Part shown: piece after piece, positions 61,739-64,000 of the stretch
How the letters are laid out: each line of letters begins with the position of its first letter
Position numbering within the stretch: the first letter of the stretch is position 1
From: Nitrospirota bacterium
GTDB lineage: Bacteria > Nitrospirota > Nitrospiria > Nitrospirales > Nitrospiraceae
Direction: 5' to 3'
Assembly: GCA_040757595.1 (NCBI GenBank)
Contig: JBFLWP010000002.1
Coordinates: forward strand, 1-64,000
Length of the DNA stretch: 64,000 nt
Notes under the pieces: generated by a model
The model's database searches: none
What the model saw: only the letters and a program-made list of their open reading frames with translations
Told to the model about the DNA's origin: nothing
Program-made: the position numbers and the translations under genes

Positions 61739-62977
61739 ATGAAGAAGCGGATTCCCGTGAGCCGGCTCAGCGTCGGCATGTACATGGTCGGAGTGGACAA
61801 GTCCTGGCTCGAGACGCCATTCCTCCGGCACAAGATGCCGATCACCAAGGCCGACCAGATCGACGCGCTGAAAAGCTGCGGCGTCCACTACGTCGAGATC
61901 GACACGGAGAGGGGAGTCGACGTGGACAAGTTCGCCCACGTCGGCCTCGAATCCATCGTGGAGGCCGCGCCGGACGACCCGGTTTTGCCCGCGGTCCCCG
62001 TGGACCCCACCGCGCCCACCTCCTTCGATGACGAGCTGCAGGTGGCCAGGAAGACCTACCAGGACGCGAAGAACATCGTCCAGCGGGCCATGTACGACAT
62101 CCGGATGGGGCGGGACATCAACACCGACGCGGTGGGCAGGGTGGTGGACGCCCTGGCGGACAGCGTGTTGCGGAACTCGGACGCCCTCATCAGCCTCTCG
62201 CGCCTCAAGAGCTTCGACGAGTACACCTTTTTCCACTCGGTGAACACGGCGGTTCTGGCGCTGGGGCTGGGCCGCAGCTTGGACATGGACCGCCAGACCC
62301 TCCACCTTCTGGGCATGGGCACGCTCCTGCACGATGTCGGCAAGATGAAGATTCCGCTCAACATCCTGAACAAACCGGACCGGCTCCGGAGCTTCGAGTA
62401 CGAGATCATCAAGCAGCACGCGCTCCGCGGCGCCGAAATCCTCTCGAAGACGACCGGGCTCAGGGAGGAGGCGATCAAGCCGGCCCTGGAGCACCACGAG
62501 CGGGTGGACGGCACCGGCTATCCGTACCAGCGGAAGCGGGACGAGTTGAGCCTGTTCGGGCTGATCAGCAGCGTGGTGGACATCTACGACGCGATCACGA
62601 GCGACCGCGTCTATCACAAGGCCATGCCGCCGTCGCAGGCGCTCCAGTTCCTCTACCAGTTGGGGCAGCAGGGGCACCTGGACCCGCCGCTGGTCGAGCG
62701 GTTCATCAAGTGCGTCGGCGTGTATCCGGTCGGATCCTGCGTCTTGCTCAACACCGGAGAGGTCGGGATCGTGACCCAGATCTATCAGGACCAGCCCCTG
62801 ACCCCCAAACTTCTGCTGATCCGGGATGGGAACGCCAGACGGGTCATGACGCCCACGGTTCTGGACCTGCTGACTCAGGGCCAGGATTCCCCCAGGACGA
62901 TCGTCAAGGCGCTGGATCCCCACGAGTTCGGCATCAAGGTCGCGGATTACATGGGCGACGGAAAGCCCGCCGCGTGA
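61739..62977 (+). CDS. HD-GYP phosphodiesterase with N-terminal DUF3391-like domain
   Basis: A 412-residue cytosolic protein. Residues 1-100 (MKKRIPVSRLSVGMYMVGVD, LRHKMPITKADQIDALKSCG) match the DUF3391-type sensor domain that often precedes HD-GYP. The catalytic domain has His198-Asp199 in LLHDVGKMKIP, the helix EYEIIKQHALRGAEIL and HHERVDGTGYPYQRK, so metal-dependent c-di-GMP hydrolysis is expected. It lies between fliW and the PilZ gene. Confidence 0.92.
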   Translation: MKKRIPVSRLSVGMYMVGVDKSWLETPFLRHKMPITKADQIDALKSCGVHYVEIDTERGVDVDKFAHVGLESIVEAAPDDPVLPAVPVDPTAPTSFDDELQVARKTYQDAKNIVQRAMYDIRMGRDINTDAVGRVVDALADSVLRNSDALISLSRLKSFDEYTFFHSVNTAVLALGLGRSLDMDRQTLHLLGMGTLLHDVGKMKIPLNILNKPDRLRSFEYEIIKQHALRGAEILSKTTGLREEAIKPALEHHERVDGTGYPYQRKRDELSLFGLISSVVDIYDAITSDRVYHKAMPPSQALQFLYQLGQQGHLDPPLVERFIKCVGVYPVGSCVLLNTGEVGIVTQIYQDQPLTPKLLLIRDGNARRVMTPTVLDLLTQGQDSPRTIVKALDPHEFGIKVADYMGDGKPAA

Positions 62978-62993
62978 CCGGGCGGGAGGGAAC

Positions 62994-63021
62994 TCAAGCC
63001 GGCTCGGCGACAAGCCGATAG
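62994..63021 (+). promoter_or_regulatory. Sigma-28 (FliA)-like promoter before the PilZ gene
   Basis: TCAAGCCG (62994-63001), 12-base spacer, GCCGATAG (63014-63021), 54 bases before the GTG at 63076. Confidence 0.65.
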
Positions 63022-63075
63022 ACGGACGGAGAGCCGGGGTGGGCCCGGCTCGGACGACGTGTGACAGGGGATGCC

Positions 63076-63798
63076 GTGCTGACGACGCCGGACGACGCAC
63101 CTTCCAGGCTCCTGAGCGTAGGGGTTCTGCTGCAGCTCATGATCCCGAGCAATCGGGAGGAGCTTCAATGCTGCGCGACCCTGTTGGGATGGAAGGAGCC
63201 CTCGTTCCTGATCAGCGACCTGCCGTTCCACAACGGCCGGGCGGTGGATTTCCGCAGCGGGACGCCCTGCGTGGTCCGGTATCTCATTTCGGGAAAGGTG
63301 GTGGGTTACCGGAGCGAGATCCGCAAAGGCCAGTTCTCGCCGGAGCCGCTGCTCTTTCTGAGCTATCCGACCAGGATCGAGGAGATCCTGCTCCGCAAAC
63401 ATCCGCGCGTGCCCTTCAGCCAGCCCGTCTCCATCACCCGGGCCCGCGAGCATTCGGGATTCACGTCGCCGTTCCCGGAGTCCCCGGTGATCGCGGTGCT
63501 GCACGACCTGAGCGTGGCCGGCTGCCGCCTGGCCATCACCGAGCCGGTCGCCGGCCTCGCCCCCGGAACCGCGTTGAAGCTGGAATTCGATCTGCCGGGG
63601 ATCGGACATATTTCGCATCTGACCGGAGTCGTCAAGAACCTGTCGCCCCGGTCCGGGAAGCTTCTCGTCGGGATCGAGTTCCAGTTCTATCAAACCGAGT
63701 ACATCGAGTTCCGCGGTTGGGGCGGCACGGTTCAAAAAGCCATCGAACAGTACGTGGCCCAGCGGCACACTCCGGCCTATGCCGGCGACGGGAGCTAG
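63076..63798 (+). CDS. YcgR-like PilZ-domain c-di-GMP effector
   Basis: A 240-residue protein. The N-terminal half (about 1-100) resembles the YcgR-N/PilZN barrel; the C-terminal PilZ domain has the c-di-GMP motif RKHPR (Arg107 to Arg111) and DLSVAG (Asp144 to Gly149). YcgR proteins bind the flagellar motor and slow it at high c-di-GMP. GTG 63076 follows AGGGGA by five bases and is preferred over the GTG at 63061. Confidence 0.88.
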   Translation: MLTTPDDAPSRLLSVGVLLQLMIPSNREELQCCATLLGWKEPSFLISDLPFHNGRAVDFRSGTPCVVRYLISGKVVGYRSEIRKGQFSPEPLLFLSYPTRIEEILLRKHPRVPFSQPVSITRAREHSGFTSPFPESPVIAVLHDLSVAGCRLAITEPVAGLAPGTALKLEFDLPGIGHISHLTGVVKNLSPRSGKLLVGIEFQFYQTEYIEFRGWGGTVQKAIEQYVAQRHTPAYAGDGS

Positions 63799-63870
63799 CC
63801 CGGCTCCGCCGGCGCTTCGCGCGGGCCCTCCGCTCTCCCAACCGACCTCTTTTCGCACCTCCACCGATCC

Positions 63871-63898
63871 TCAAGTTCCCCTCGGCCGGTGACGATAT
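63871..63898 (+). promoter_or_regulatory. Sigma-28 (FliA)-like promoter facing the right edge
   Basis: TCAAGTTC (63871-63878), 12-base spacer, GACGATAT (63891-63898). The -10 is weaker (GACGATAT against GCCGATAA) but the -35 and spacing match the other sites. The gene it serves lies beyond the window; flagellin is the natural guess. Confidence 0.5.
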
Positions 63899-63942
63899 AA
63901 CCTCAGCCGGAAAGGGCCGAGTGTGCCCTTACACGGAACGAT

Positions 63943-64000
63943 GAATGCCGAATGCAGAACGATGAACGCCGAACGTCTCCTTTGCACCTCTTCGTTCATC
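63943..64000 (+). repeat. AACGATGAACG-style element at the right edge
   Basis: ATGAATGCCGAATGCAGAAC and ATGAACGCCGAACG, then CTTCGTTCATC at the edge. It uses the same words as the inverted repeat before fliE (23323-23398); the right arm is probably cut off by the window end. Confidence 0.45.

Overview
The window is GC-rich bacterial chromosome, most of it (about 11 kb to the right edge) one flagellar-chemosensory supercluster. P-ring and L-ring genes (flgI, flgH) and lgt with many lipoproteins point to a diderm. Two NtrC-type sigma-54 regulators, flhF-flhG-fliA, the csrA-fliW pair, duplicated hook genes and the gene order suggest a Nitrospirota (Nitrospira-like) organism. That assignment rests on gene content and style, not on a marker gene.

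Left flank (1-11 kb), accessory and housekeeping: the 3' end of a SagB-type dehydrogenase gene, a hypothetical gene, a glycine-zipper lipoprotein, lgt (minus), a YtxH protein and tRNA-Leu(UAA). Next to the tRNA is a small scar: an integrase 3' remnant, a REP/transposase-like tag and a frameshifted hicB-like antitoxin. Then come a small membrane protein, a GAF/Cys4 protein and a PAS-GAF hybrid histidine kinase (all minus), an unassigned ~0.8 kb, a nuclease-like lipoprotein, two small lipoproteins and an exported GAF-like protein.

Flagellar region: (i) 11.1-15.2 kb, a second FliK-like protein, a stand-alone FlhB C-terminal-like protein and an FlgO/LpoB-TPR-TolA-like lipoprotein; (ii) 15.7-22.3 kb, a regulatory block (NtrC-type regulator, exported TPR protein, FlrB-like kinase, FlrC-like regulator); (iii) 22.4-45.8 kb, rod, MS-ring, C-ring, export, hook and FlhFG genes ending in fliA (sigma-28); (iv) 46.2-50.2 kb, a GGDEF-EAL protein and a REC/HD-GYP protein converging; (v) 50.5-60.9 kb, flgF-flgG-flgA-flgH-flgI-flgJ-flgM-flgN-flgK-flgL; (vi) 61-63.8 kb, csrA-fliW, a second HD-GYP protein and a YcgR-like PilZ protein. 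Flagellin, fliD, fliS and motAB are not in the window.

Regulatory logic can be read directly. Sigma-54 -24/-12 sites lie before the first regulator, flgB, fliL and flgF, with a weaker one before fliK. Seven sigma-28-like sites with one shared form (TCAAG-type box, 11-12 bp, CCGATA-type box) lie before the second fliK, flgM, csrA-fliW, the PilZ gene, the REC/HD-GYP gene, the GAF/Cys4 gene, and at the right edge facing a gene outside the window. This fits a hierarchy of regulator, then sigma-54 basal body/hook, then FliA with FlgM, then late genes and c-di-GMP effectors.

The most unusual pattern is in the intergenic DNA. Many gaps inside the flagellar operons hold long imperfect inverted repeats written in a few word styles (GTGACGCGTCAC-type, GGCGAGGGGCTAG-type, AACGATGAACG-type), usually just upstream of the next start codon and sometimes running into the first codons (fliP, flgH).
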